Virus record (IMG/VR): IMGVR_UViG_3300030104_000141
Location: 1 to 22,061 of that record
Direction: 5' to 3' (one strand)
Length of the DNA stretch: 22,061 nt
From: a virus
This document shows, piece by piece, positions 15,468 to 22,061 of this stretch; position 1 is the first letter of the stretch, and each line of letters opens with the position of its first letter. Under the pieces are notes generated by a model. That model did not search any database. It saw only the letters and a program-made list of their open reading frames with translations, and was not told the DNA's origin. The position numbers were made by a program, and so were the translations under genes.

Positions 15468-16340
15468 TTATTCGTTGCACGGAATTTGGAATACTTTTAC
15501 TTCTTCCATTCGAGTCGCACCAACTGACATGCAATAGTAAACTTGAGTAGAGTAGTTTTTGTCGTTTCTCTCATCAATTTTAGCCATGATGTCCTTGCCA
15601 ATAGCAAGTTTTACTGCGTCTTGAGTGAAGGCAAAGCATAGCCTGTCATCCGTGTTAGTTCCGTCAAAGTTTAGCCTGTTAGATGTAATGAACTTGAAGC
15701 CTAAGAAGCTGTCAATGTCACCCTGAGCTAGAGCTTTAACTGTGTTAAAATCACTAGATTTAATCTCAGTAGTTGCTAACAAATCAGAGATTTGTTGTGG
15801 CCCACATACGATGTATCTAGGGATCGATGGGTCAACACTTTGCAAGTCAAATCTTTTCTTTGCAGATAAGAGTTTTGCAATAGTTAATCCATCTGATTGG
15901 TTTGATGTTGCGAATTTACTTGCACTTGGTAGAGCAGTTGATGTTCCACCAGATACGCCAGTAAACGCAGTTCCGCCCAAAGCTGTAATGATAACGTCAT
16001 CAATAGCTCTGTTCATCGCAGCTGCTGCTGCTTTTGCGTAAGAGCTAGTTGGATCGATTAACATTCTAACTTTGTCAACGTCATCAATGAGATCCGCCCA
16101 AACGTAGTCTTCTAGACTTACACGTCTTCTTGCGTGTGGAGTGTCAAGTTGCGGAGTATCAGAGTGTCTTGACGTTTTCTTTACAGCAGCTACTGAGCCG
16201 ACTTGTTCGAAAAACGCATTTTTTCCAGTAATACTCTCAACATCTACAGCACCTCGCAGTTGCGAACCCATCTGTTGTGACAACATTTGTACGTTAGCAG
16301 AATACTGCTCGACAAATGCCGTTGTAATTTGTGAACTCAT
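15468..16340 (-). CDS. Major capsid protein
   Basis: A 290-residue protein placed right after the scaffold gene. It has features of podoviral HK97-fold capsid proteins: an N-terminal helix (FVEQYSANVQMLSQQMGSQL), the RRRVSLEDYVWADLIDDVDK segment (about 71-90), ASSYAKAAAAAMNRAIDDVI-like spine helix text at about 98-116 (SSYAKAAAAAMNRAIDDVII), the LLSAKKRFD helix with YIVCGPQQISDLL, and a terminal strand (RMEEVKVFQIPC). The length is shorter than the T7 capsid protein (about 345). AGGAGG precedes the ATG. The gene ends in tandem in-frame stops TAA-TAG, the second overlapping the AGGAGG of the next gene, which is in the same reading frame. A structured 117-base leader lies upstream. Confidence 0.88.
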   Translation of the reverse strand: MSSQITTAFVEQYSANVQMLSQQMGSQLRGAVDVESITGKNAFFEQVGSVAAVKKTSRHSDTPQLDTPHARRRVSLEDYVWADLIDDVDKVRMLIDPTSSYAKAAAAAMNRAIDDVIITALGGTAFTGVSGGTSTALPSASKFATSNQSDGLTIAKLLSAKKRFDLQSVDPSIPRYIVCGPQQISDLLATTEIKSSDFNTVKALAQGDIDSFLGFKFITSNRLNFDGTNTDDRLCFAFTQDAVKLAIGKDIMAKIDERNDKNYSTQVYYCMSVGATRMEEVKVFQIPCNE

Positions 16341-16457
16341 GGAGTCCTCCTTCTTTACAATGTTAAGTTAAAAAAAATCAGAAAATTGTCCTTACGGGTT
16401 CTCTTGCATTTTACGATTGCTCATCGGCTGATCTATACTCAGCTGTCAAACAGAGTC
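16341..16457 (-). promoter_or_regulatory. Structured leader of the capsid gene
   Basis: This 117-base spacer is the second longest in the window. On the minus strand it carries three small consecutive hairpins: CTGT-TTG-ACAG (16453-16443), GCTGA-GTATAGA-TCAGC (16443-16427) and CGAT-GAGCA-ATCG (16426-16414), the last two directly abutting. A ten-codon ORF (MSNRKMQENP, 16424-16392) without a ribosome binding site follows, then an eight-T tract and AGGAGG. No clear promoter is recognised. The place, before the most abundant protein, suggests a phage promoter, an RNA-processing site or a stabilising 5' structure. Confidence 0.4.
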
Positions 16458-17309
16458 CTAAATTTTGGATTGTTCTGTTAAATCTGGGTGTGCCATTTGA
16501 CGTAGCGCAAAAACATCGTCCACAGCCTGCTGGTGATTAGGATGTAATTTATCCCAATACGCAGTGCCTGGAGCAGTCAGTTTGTTTATTTCTGACTGTG
16601 CTTCTTGCGGTGTCATAGCACCAGAAGATGTTTGATCTGCTGTAATAGTGTCCTCAGAAAAATTAGCGGCTAAGTTTGTCAAAGCTCTAATAAACTGTGG
16701 ATTGTTGCCTAGCAATGATCCATCTTCTAATGTAACTTGTGCCATATCACTTCCAAAGAATTTTTGAAACACACCGTTAGCTTCTGATAATTTTTTATCG
16801 TAAGCTAAACCCCAGTCTTGTCTAAGGTCTTGCTCTGCTGTTGTGCGGTGCATTTCAGATGCAGCTTCGTTTGTTTCTATGGCAGCGGTTTCTAATCCTG
16901 AATACCAGTTCAATAATTCTTGAGCCTGGTTTGAATTTAGTCCTGCCTTATAAGCTGCTTCTTGAAATCCTGGTAAGTTAGTTGCTTCGTACCCTTCCGC
17001 TGGCGGTGTGTACTGCACTTCGTAACCTTCAGGTGTGTCTGGTCTACCAAGTCTTGAATAGAATTGATTCCAGTCTTCGTCAGTTGCGTGTTTATTAGGT
17101 AGTGGTATTTTGTCAGCCCCTACCATGCGTTGTGCGTGAACGTAGCCTTTGGCTAGTTGATCCACGTCTTGTATGTTTTGCAATGACGGTTCGTTTCTTA
17201 TATCTTCTGCTAGACCGTCTATAAATCTAGCTGGTGTTTCAGTTGTCGTTGCAGATTGCGTGGGAGTTTGTTGCTCCTCCGCTACAGTTGTCTGTACTTC
17301 TTCTGACAT
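16458..17309 (-). CDS. Scaffolding / capsid assembly protein
   Basis: A 283-residue acidic, mostly helical protein between the portal-side genes and the capsid gene. It has a Gln/Thr-rich N-terminus (MSEEVQTTVAEEQQTPTQSA), then a conserved block with VDQLAKGYVHAQRMVG and FYSRLGRPDTPEGYEV, which I recognise from phage scaffolding proteins, long helices (about 115-215), and a C-terminal helix (HQQAVDDVFALRQMAHP). Such proteins guide procapsid assembly and are expelled before or during DNA packaging. The ATG at 17309 directly follows the upstream TAA, and a GGAGA ribosome binding site lies in the upstream gene's end. Confidence 0.85.
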   Translation of the reverse strand: MSEEVQTTVAEEQQTPTQSATTTETPARFIDGLAEDIRNEPSLQNIQDVDQLAKGYVHAQRMVGADKIPLPNKHATDEDWNQFYSRLGRPDTPEGYEVQYTPPAEGYEATNLPGFQEAAYKAGLNSNQAQELLNWYSGLETAAIETNEAASEMHRTTAEQDLRQDWGLAYDKKLSEANGVFQKFFGSDMAQVTLEDGSLLGNNPQFIRALTNLAANFSEDTITADQTSSGAMTPQEAQSEINKLTAPGTAYWDKLHPNHQQAVDDVFALRQMAHPDLTEQSKI

Positions 17310-17543
17310 TTATCTCTCCTTCTGTTTAATGATATTGTCAATCCATAAGATTGCTGCTCTTTGTCCTTCAAGAAAAGCACTCTCATGTGAGTCACCTTTT
17401 ACATTTGTTGTTGTAAAATAGTGTAGTCTTCGTTTTAGGTCTGCAAGAACACGCATGCCCTCGTCCGAACTAAATACAAATTTGTAGTCAGCTATAAGTT
17501 GCTGTACTATTTTTTCTTTTTCTTTTTCTTCTTGTACATTCAT
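17310..17543 (-). CDS. Small portal-to-scaffold gene (Bbp19-like)
   Basis: A 77-residue protein: a charged N-terminus (MNVQEEKEKEK), then FVFSSDEGMRVLADLKRRL, ESAFLEGQRAAILWIDNII and a basic end. The pattern of F-x-S-x-x-G-x-x-V-L-x-D-L, then an E-G-x-R-x-x-I-x-x-I helix, is that of Bbp19-like proteins commonly encoded between portal and scaffold or capsid genes of podoviruses; their role is unknown. The ATG directly follows the portal stop (TAAATG), with GGAGGG just upstream. Confidence 0.7.
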   Translation of the reverse strand: MNVQEEKEKEKIVQQLIADYKFVFSSDEGMRVLADLKRRLHYFTTTNVKGDSHESAFLEGQRAAILWIDNIIKQKER

Positions 17544-19133
17544 TTACCCTCCTTCCTGAAGTGTTTTAACCAATGGTGCTGCTTGACCTGCGGCTTGTGC
17601 TGTCTGCATTAACTCTTGTTGCTCGGCAGCGGCCGCCTCTTGTTCAGACCTTTGTGTTCTGATTTGTGCAATCTCTTGATCAGATCGCAATACTTTACGA
17701 GGAACGCCTAGAACATCTGTTACATGTTTGACAAGCATGTCAGGATCAATGTGATCCATGACTGGCAACCTGTCACTTAGTGGAGCTATCATCTCCATAG
17801 TTCTGAGTATAGCCTGTACATCACCTTGTCTTTGTGATCTTGCAAGCGGTGATACATACTCAATATCAATAGTTTCACCTTGCAGTTGTTCAGGCGGCTC
17901 AGGTAATTTTTTGTTTCTTAGTAATATATTAAACACTCTGTCAATCAATGGACGCAACATTTCTGCTTGTAGTCTGCCTAAGACTGGTGCAAGCAATCTC
18001 ATTTTTTCTTCGTTACGTTGCATAACTTCTGTTGCAGTCATACGTTGGTTTTGTTCAGAAATAAGCTGATCTATAAAATAAACTTGTTGTATGGCTCTAC
18101 GTCTTTGTTCTTCTAAATTTAATCCAACAGGTGTGTTTGCACCTATGTTAAGTGGTTCTATACGATCTCTTGATCCTGACCTGTAGAAATTTAGTCCGCC
18201 TGGTTGTGTTCTTACTGGCAAAATAAAACTGTCATCTGGCACAAGAAGCGGTGGATCTACCATTTTTTGTGCAGCCTTGATGGTTGTTTCTGCCATCTTG
18301 TTTAACATTTTTATATCAGGCAGTGCCGTCATGGACGGTGAACGTCCATAAACCTCACTTGATGATTTTAAATATCTTGGAACGATGTACGGGAACTCTC
18401 TGTAACCGCCAACAGATATAATATGGTTTTCGTCTTTGTGATAATAGATAGACGAAAAAGCCATAGACTTGTTATCAAGTTTGTATGGATTTAGCTTATC
18501 ATTAGGCTTGACACAGTGGTGTAGCGTGACCTCCTCGTATGGATGATCTTTTACTTTTTTTAGTATGACCTTTGGCAATGCCTCACCGAACTTTCTAAAT
18601 GCAGCTTCTGCTGTCATCTTAAACTCACGGTGTACTGTGTCGACTACGCCTTTATGATTTTCTGCTGCGTAAACTTCTCTAATATGTCTTGTGTTAAAAC
18701 GTAATACGTTTTCATCGTCTGGTTCTATCAACATGCAGGCTGTACCAAACGCCACTAGATCTGTATAAACTTCGTGTACCTCTTGTTGAAAGTTTGATCT
18801 AGCAAACGCCATGTACATAATTCTTGTAGATGACTCTAACCATTCTAGAGCTTGCTCGTCATTTCTAAATGACTCGTCCTTAAAACGCATGTCAAACCAG
18901 GGGGAGGCTGAGTTTGTAAGCATGCTGTGCAAGGATGATGACAAAAGTTCAAGTGCGTGTAAAGCTGTACCATCAAATATTTGTTCTGTGCGTTTATCTC
19001 CTTTGCTTCTTGACTTTGTTACATCTGCCCTTCTTGGCAAACAAAAGTCGGCAACTTCTTGCCAGTGACTTTCCCAGTTTGCTCTTGAAGCCTTTAGTTT
19101 ATCAAATTGTTTCGTTAGCTCTTTAGCTTTCAT
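17544..19133 (-). CDS. Portal protein (head-to-tail connector)
   Basis: A 529-residue portal of the podoviral head-tail connector family. The N-terminus (FDKLKASRANWESHWQEVAD) with FCLPRR, then IFDGTALHALELLSSSLHSM and LTNSASPWFDMRF, is diagnostic. Further family-like blocks are GTACMLIEPDDENVLRFNTR, YGRSPSMTALPDIKMLNKMA, and RMTATEVMQRNEEKMRLLAP. The C-terminus is a Gln/Ala-rich helix (QEAAAAEQQELMQTAQAAGQ) that fits a barrel or tunnel helix. Length matches T7 gp8 (536). Twelve copies form the ring through which the terminase pumps DNA. Its last codons (LQEGG) encode the ribosome binding site of the next gene. Confidence 0.95.
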   Translation of the reverse strand: MKAKELTKQFDKLKASRANWESHWQEVADFCLPRRADVTKSRSKGDKRTEQIFDGTALHALELLSSSLHSMLTNSASPWFDMRFKDESFRNDEQALEWLESSTRIMYMAFARSNFQQEVHEVYTDLVAFGTACMLIEPDDENVLRFNTRHIREVYAAENHKGVVDTVHREFKMTAEAAFRKFGEALPKVILKKVKDHPYEEVTLHHCVKPNDKLNPYKLDNKSMAFSSIYYHKDENHIISVGGYREFPYIVPRYLKSSSEVYGRSPSMTALPDIKMLNKMAETTIKAAQKMVDPPLLVPDDSFILPVRTQPGGLNFYRSGSRDRIEPLNIGANTPVGLNLEEQRRRAIQQVYFIDQLISEQNQRMTATEVMQRNEEKMRLLAPVLGRLQAEMLRPLIDRVFNILLRNKKLPEPPEQLQGETIDIEYVSPLARSQRQGDVQAILRTMEMIAPLSDRLPVMDHIDPDMLVKHVTDVLGVPRKVLRSDQEIAQIRTQRSEQEAAAAEQQELMQTAQAAGQAAPLVKTLQEGG

Positions 19134-19134
19134 A

Positions 19135-19317
19135 TTAATATCCCATCAAAGTTTTTTTGCCCTGACGCATGGCGTTAAGTCCTAACATATTGTTAAACTC
19201 TGTAAAAACTTTGCCTTGTTTCTGTTTAGGCTTAAGTGATTTAGTCATGTCTGTTGCTGCTGCAATCTTTATTGGAGAGCTAAAGGGTGCAGATAGCATG
19301 TTATTAGATTGATACAT
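19135..19317 (-). CDS. Small protein with KKTLMGY tail (60 aa)
   Basis: A 60-residue protein starting MYQSNNMLSAPFSSPIKIAA and ending AMRQGKKTLMGY. No known domain is recognised. It is basic in its second half (KSLKPKQKQGK, RQGKK). The ATG at 19317 shares one base with the upstream TGA (TGATG); a TTG at 19320 is also in frame but less likely. Its last codons (GGA TAT TAA) place GGGA in front of the portal ATG. Its tail is a variant of the TLxG ending shared by five other small proteins in the window. Confidence 0.72.
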   Translation of the reverse strand: MYQSNNMLSAPFSSPIKIAAATDMTKSLKPKQKQGKVFTEFNNMLGLNAMRQGKKTLMGY

Positions 19318-19790
19318 CAACCGAGTAATGTTGGTCTAAATATAACAGGATCACCAAGCACACCTTTGCTTGATGTTTGCACTAAAGGTTTTCTGCCTTT
19401 TGCCATTTTAGTACCGCCAGTAGCAGCGCTATAAGCTCCAAGTTCTGCTGTAGCTCCAGCTTTTTTGTCTGCTGCGGCTGCGGCTGCCTTAGCTGCGGCT
19501 TCTGCCGCTGCTTTCTTACGAGCTGCTTCTTCGGCAGCTGCTTTCTTGGCAGCTTCTTCAGCTGCTTTTTTCTTTGCAGCTTCTTCTGCGGCCTTCTGTT
19601 CTGCGGCAGCTTTTGCCTCGGCTGCTGCTATTTCTGCTGGTGTTGGCCCAGGTGGGGGCGGTGGTGGTGTAGGTGCTACTGGTGTAGGTGCTGGTGTAGG
19701 TGCTGGTGCAGGTGGTGGTGCAACCACATCAGGTTTCACATCAATAACCTTGTCAACTAAGTTTATAACCTTTGGAACTATTTTAGACAT
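19317..19790 (-). CDS. Pro/Ala-rich low-complexity protein with TLLG tail
   Basis: A 157-residue protein with three parts: a short start (SKIVPKVINLVDKVIDVKPD), a proline-rich stretch (about residues 24-52, PAPAPTPAPT and PPPPPPGP), and a TolA-like Ala-Lys-Glu helix (about 53-112, repeats such as KKAAAEEAARKKAAAEAAAK). The C-terminal ~45 residues are of normal complexity (KGRKPLVQTSSKGVLGDPVI, then FRPTLLG) and look related to the end of the 20184-20474 protein. A proline arm plus a long single helix would make an extended spacer between an N-terminal and a C-terminal docking site. Function is unknown; similar genes sit between terminase and portal in marine podoviruses, from memory. The ATG overlaps the upstream stop by eight bases. 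Confidence 0.75.
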   Translation of the reverse strand: MSKIVPKVINLVDKVIDVKPDVVAPPPAPAPTPAPTPVAPTPPPPPPGPTPAEIAAAEAKAAAEQKAAEEAAKKKAAEEAAKKAAAEEAARKKAAAEAAAKAAAAAADKKAGATAELGAYSAATGGTKMAKGRKPLVQTSSKGVLGDPVIFRPTLLG

Positions 19791-20187
19791 TTATGTTTCT
19801 CCATGTGTAGGGCAAGTTTAGCCTGGACTCGTTACGTTTGTACTGTGTCCAGCCTATGCGTTTGTAAAGTTCTATAAGTTTCTTAGGTATTGGGCTTGCC
19901 ACTAAAGTCTTTGCTCCCAAACCATGTGCAAAGTTATAAAAATTATTTACAACCTTGCGTGTCAGTATTTTGCCTTTGTACTCGTCAGCTATAGCAAGAT
20001 GCGTGTGGAACATCCCATCCTGGATGTCGTAAAGCCACACAAATCCAGCCGTATTCTGATCGTGTACAAACTTAAATATTTTTGCATAATAAATTATTTC
20101 GTTATGTGTTTCTAAGTACGGGTACTTATTTGCAGTCAAGAAGCTGTAAAGTTCTTCGTGACCGTACACTCTAATAATATCAATCAA
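19783..20187 (-). CDS. GNAT-like acetyltransferase-fold protein
   Basis: A 134-residue protein with a GNAT-like layout: N-terminal helix (HEELYSFLTANKYPYLETHN), strands (IIYYAKIFKFVHD, TAGFVWLYDI), HLAIADEYKGKILTRKVVNN (the usual place of the CoA loop and following helix), then AKTLVASPIPKKLIELYKRI and GWTQYK, the C-terminal helix and strand. The pyrophosphate-binding loop is poor (YKGKILT instead of Q/RxxGxG/A), so activity is uncertain. The start is unclear: a TTG at 20187 overlaps the upstream TGA (TTGA), and a GTG at 20169 is an alternative. Neighbours are small structural-type genes, so it may be a virion or assembly protein rather than a metabolic enzyme. Confidence 0.65.
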   Translation of the reverse strand: MIDIIRVYGHEELYSFLTANKYPYLETHNEIIYYAKIFKFVHDQNTAGFVWLYDIQDGMFHTHLAIADEYKGKILTRKVVNNFYNFAHGLGAKTLVASPIPKKLIELYKRIGWTQYKRNESRLNLPYTWRNINV

Positions 20188-20474
20188 CCTAATAATGATT
20201 TTTTATATATTTCTGCGTCTTCGTCTATGCCTTGCGGGCCTGTTAGAATAGTTTCTGTCATGCCCGTTTTTTTTCTTTTTACTTTTTTCTCTGCTATTTC
20301 TTTGGCTGTCGTTTCTTCTTGCGGGCCTTCCTCACTTGTAGGCGTAAATCTGTCTTCTGCCTTCTTTGGCACTTTAAATTTATCTTCTATAGTTGCAGGC
20401 GGTGGCGTAACTGCTTGCGGTGGTGCTGCCGCAGCTTGTGGCATAACTATTGTTTTTGGTTTTAAAAATCCCAT
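20184..20474 (-). CDS. Small Pro/Glu/Lys-rich protein with SLLG tail
   Basis: A 96-residue protein with a start of MGFLKPKTIVMPQAAAAPPQ, a proline- and alanine-rich arm (PPQAVTPPPA), a charged middle (EDKFKVPKKAEDRF, EETTAKEIAEKKVKRKK) and the end TETILTGPQGIDEDAEIYKK then SLLG. The TILTGPxG...KxLLG ending is a pattern I recall in small proteins next to terminase or portal genes of many podoviruses; function unknown. The ATG is one base after the terminase stop and uses AGGAGA encoded by the terminase's last codons. Confidence 0.78.
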   Translation of the reverse strand: MGFLKPKTIVMPQAAAAPPQAVTPPPATIEDKFKVPKKAEDRFTPTSEEGPQEETTAKEIAEKKVKRKKTGMTETILTGPQGIDEDAEIYKKSLLG

Positions 20475-20475
20475 T

Positions 20476-21759
20476 TTAATCTCCTAATGGATTGTAGTGT
20501 AGACCACTAGCCTCTTTCTGCGGTGGTCGTAGTTGGTTTAGATCTAGTTCTTGGTGTGCCACTGCTACATATCTCCAGCAATCAGCATAGTGACTTGACC
20601 AGTCATGCACAGGCCTAGAAAATGTTCTGTCCTTGTCTATGTATTTTCTATGATACCACTTCATGGCATCTAGAAACGGTTTGCACTTTTCTCTGTCTAT
20701 AAAAGTTTTTGACAGCAGCATTTGTCCTGCGTGCAGCCCGTCCTCTATCGGCAACTTAGGGCATATCTTTATAGGCCGCATGCCTAACTGATACGCATAC
20801 TCTTGCCTAGAGTGGCCCGTTGACATCTCTCTGACGGCAACATCGTGCGGAAACACATAGTTTCGTATTAAATAATTACGATCTTTTATAACTTGAGCAT
20901 AATGATCAAGGCCATGATTGCTATCAGAATAACAGTCAATGACGAATAATCCTCGACCAATTGTTTGAGTGAATAAAAGACACGTTTGATCGGAGATACC
21001 CAGGTCGAAATATACGTCCACAGGGTAGCCAGCATCATACGGATATAGTCCAATTCGTTTCTCCTCCTCTAGTTTTTCAATATACTTACCATAGATTGCA
21101 CCTGATACATTAGCAGTCCAGCTGCACTCAAACTCTTGCATGTACTGATCTTCTGTCATCAGCTTCTTTGCAGAGTCTAGTTCTTCTTGTAGCAATAATT
21201 GTGTCTCACTTGCCTTAAATAGACATGTAAACCATTCTTTGTTTGCCTTGGCATCCTCGTATAGATGATAGAACGCATCCATACCATTAGGTGTACCAAT
21301 AAATATCACCTTGCCTTGACGGTCAGCTATGGCTGGCCGCTGCACTTCACTGAACATTCTGCTGTCCATTTGCGCATACTCATCGTTTACTACCAGGTCT
21401 AGCCGCAGCCCCCTGGCTGCGTCAATGTTTTCTGATCCAAACAAAGTTATTCTTGATCCGTTTGGAAAGTCAGCACGCAGCTCAGTCTCATTGAACTTCA
21501 TGCCAGGTATCATCCTGGAATATTCTTTGACGTAATCCCAGGCCACCTGCTTTGCTTGCACCCTAGTTGGGCAAAAGAAAGCTCCTCTAAAATCCTTATG
21601 CTTTGTGATCAACGCTTCTTTGATAAGATGGTTGATCGAAAATATCGTTTTGCCGCCCCGTCTGTGCATGACGCACACTGCAAACCTATAGTTTTGCAAC
21701 GCATCATGTAGCACCTTTTGCTGCGGCCTAGGTGAATACGGTATCTTGATAACTTCCAT
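20476..21759 (-). CDS. terL: Terminase large subunit
   Basis: A 427-residue packaging motor. The ATPase domain has a Walker A-type motif MHRRGGKT (31-38), a Walker B region LVVNDE (122-127, with Asn where Asp is more usual before the DE pair) and a coupling motif IGTPNG (154-159). The nuclease domain has the first acidic residue in YFDLGISD (D252), a HDVAVREMSTGHSR block (305-318) and HDWSSHYADCWRY (385-397). The length is somewhat shorter than T7 gp19 (about 586) and near that of compact podoviral terminases. The ATG shares one base with the upstream stop (TAATG). It stands at the head of the structural block, unlike T7, where it comes after the fiber. No small terminase is seen in the window. 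Confidence 0.95.
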   Translation of the reverse strand: MEVIKIPYSPRPQQKVLHDALQNYRFAVCVMHRRGGKTIFSINHLIKEALITKHKDFRGAFFCPTRVQAKQVAWDYVKEYSRMIPGMKFNETELRADFPNGSRITLFGSENIDAARGLRLDLVVNDEYAQMDSRMFSEVQRPAIADRQGKVIFIGTPNGMDAFYHLYEDAKANKEWFTCLFKASETQLLLQEELDSAKKLMTEDQYMQEFECSWTANVSGAIYGKYIEKLEEEKRIGLYPYDAGYPVDVYFDLGISDQTCLLFTQTIGRGLFVIDCYSDSNHGLDHYAQVIKDRNYLIRNYVFPHDVAVREMSTGHSRQEYAYQLGMRPIKICPKLPIEDGLHAGQMLLSKTFIDREKCKPFLDAMKWYHRKYIDKDRTFSRPVHDWSSHYADCWRYVAVAHQELDLNQLRPPQKEASGLHYNPLGD

Positions 21760-21935
21760 TAATGAACCGTGGCATCAAACGGCACACTTGTCTTGTGCAG
21801 ATCGAGTAGTGATATTATGAAATCGCACGCCTCCTTTGCATCTGCGTTATCTTCAAAAGTGCCAATCTCGACAATCACTTTCTTTTGATGTTCGTCAAAA
21901 TAGACTGCTGCTTTCACATCTGGTTTGTCTGTCAT
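21759..21935 (-). CDS. Unknown small protein upstream of the terminase (58 aa)
   Basis: A 58-codon ORF: MTDKPDVKAAVYFDEHQKKV, then IVEIGTFEDNADAKEACDFI and ISLLDLHKTSVPFDATVH, ending in TAA that overlaps the terminase ATG (TAATG). It looks like a small alpha/beta fold: two strands (VKAAVYFDE, KVIVEIGTF) followed by a helix (NADAKEACDFIISLLDLH). The upstream GGA is a weak ribosome binding site. The tight coupling, sensible composition and lack of other genes in this stretch support it. It is too short and lacks a clear helix-turn-helix to be called a small terminase with any confidence. Confidence 0.68.
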   Translation of the reverse strand: MTDKPDVKAAVYFDEHQKKVIVEIGTFEDNADAKEACDFIISLLDLHKTSVPFDATVH

Positions 21936-22061
21936 CGTCCGTTCTCAAGTCCTATTTATATATATAGCAAAACCGCACGCCATTTTGGGGTGGGTCGAGC
22001 CACGAAAAACTGCGAAAAAATACATGTGTCTAGGTATATATCCCACACACACACTAGGCTA
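21936..22061 (-). promoter_or_regulatory. Non-coding leader of the structural block
   Basis: No gene is seen in these 126 bases, and the stretch may continue past the window edge. On the minus strand it holds a GTGTGTGTGTG run (22053-22043 region), two CCTAG words, an AT-rich TATATATATAAATAG (21968-21954) about 20 bases before the first start codon, and a short GTGG/CCAC hairpin. The AT-rich block is a candidate promoter, but no -35 box or phage-polymerase promoter consensus is recognised. Confidence 0.35.

Noticed and set aside
16390-16440. Hammerhead-ribozyme-like string (CCGATGAG...GTAAAA) in the capsid leader
   Set aside because: The core requires CUGAUGA and GAAA with correctly placed stems; the bases differ and the neighbouring hairpins do not fit the three-way junction.
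19465-19821. Long plus-strand ORF rich in Ala and Gly opposite the Pro/Ala-rich gene
   Set aside because: It is the antisense shadow of the GCN/CCN-rich repeat; low-complexity DNA opens several frames, and no ribosome binding site or neighbour supports it.
22018-22061. Genome terminus or packaging site at the right edge (GT-repeat, CCTAG words)
   Set aside because: The sequence is suggestive only; no repeated terminal sequence or known cos/pac consensus can be shown from one edge of a window.

Overview
The window is a run of virion-structure genes from a lytic, tailed phage of podovirus (T7-like) morphology. All credible genes lie on the minus strand, so transcription runs from high to low coordinates, and genes are packed edge to edge: most stop codons overlap or abut the next start, and ribosome binding sites are written into the 3' ends of upstream genes. 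The DNA is AT-rich. Protein styles (decapeptide-repeat fiber, head-tail connector portal, small basic proteins ending in TLVG) resemble marine podoviruses such as those of SAR11-like alphaproteobacteria. That host and group guess is from memory of such proteins, not from a search.

Layout in transcription order (right to left): a 126-base leader (21936-22061); a 58-residue unknown gene; large terminase; three small accessory proteins and a GNAT-like protein; the portal; a small Bbp19-like protein; scaffold; a structured 117-base leader; major capsid; a probable head decoration protein; a strong UUCG-loop terminator; three tiny basic proteins; tail tubular proteins A and B; a second GNAT-like protein in the place of T7 gp13; a gp14-like protein; three large internal virion (ejected) proteins; a second UUCG-loop terminator inside a complex 109-base spacer; the tail fiber; and the first 31 codons of a further small gene that runs off the left edge.

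The order portal-scaffold-capsid-terminator-tail tube A-tail tube B-gp13/14/15/16 equivalents-fiber matches T7, except that the large terminase is at the front of the block. No small terminase, lysis, replication, RNA polymerase or integrase gene is visible here.

The most notable gene is the 1111-codon internal virion protein at 4755-8090. It joins a membrane-active N-terminus, a ParB-like domain with a helix-turn-helix, and a recognisable RelA/SpoT-type (alarmone synthetase) domain. If it is ejected like T7 gp15/gp16, the virion would deliver a nucleotide pyrophosphotransferase into the host with the DNA. Other points of interest are an out-of-frame ORF with a perfect Shine-Dalgarno inside that gene, a shared C-terminal (K/P)(S/T)L(L/V/M)G tail on six small proteins, two near-identical hairpin terminators placed just before ribosome binding sites, and a 10-base perfect inverted repeat whose arms are centred 42 bases apart around a TATAAT before the fiber gene.
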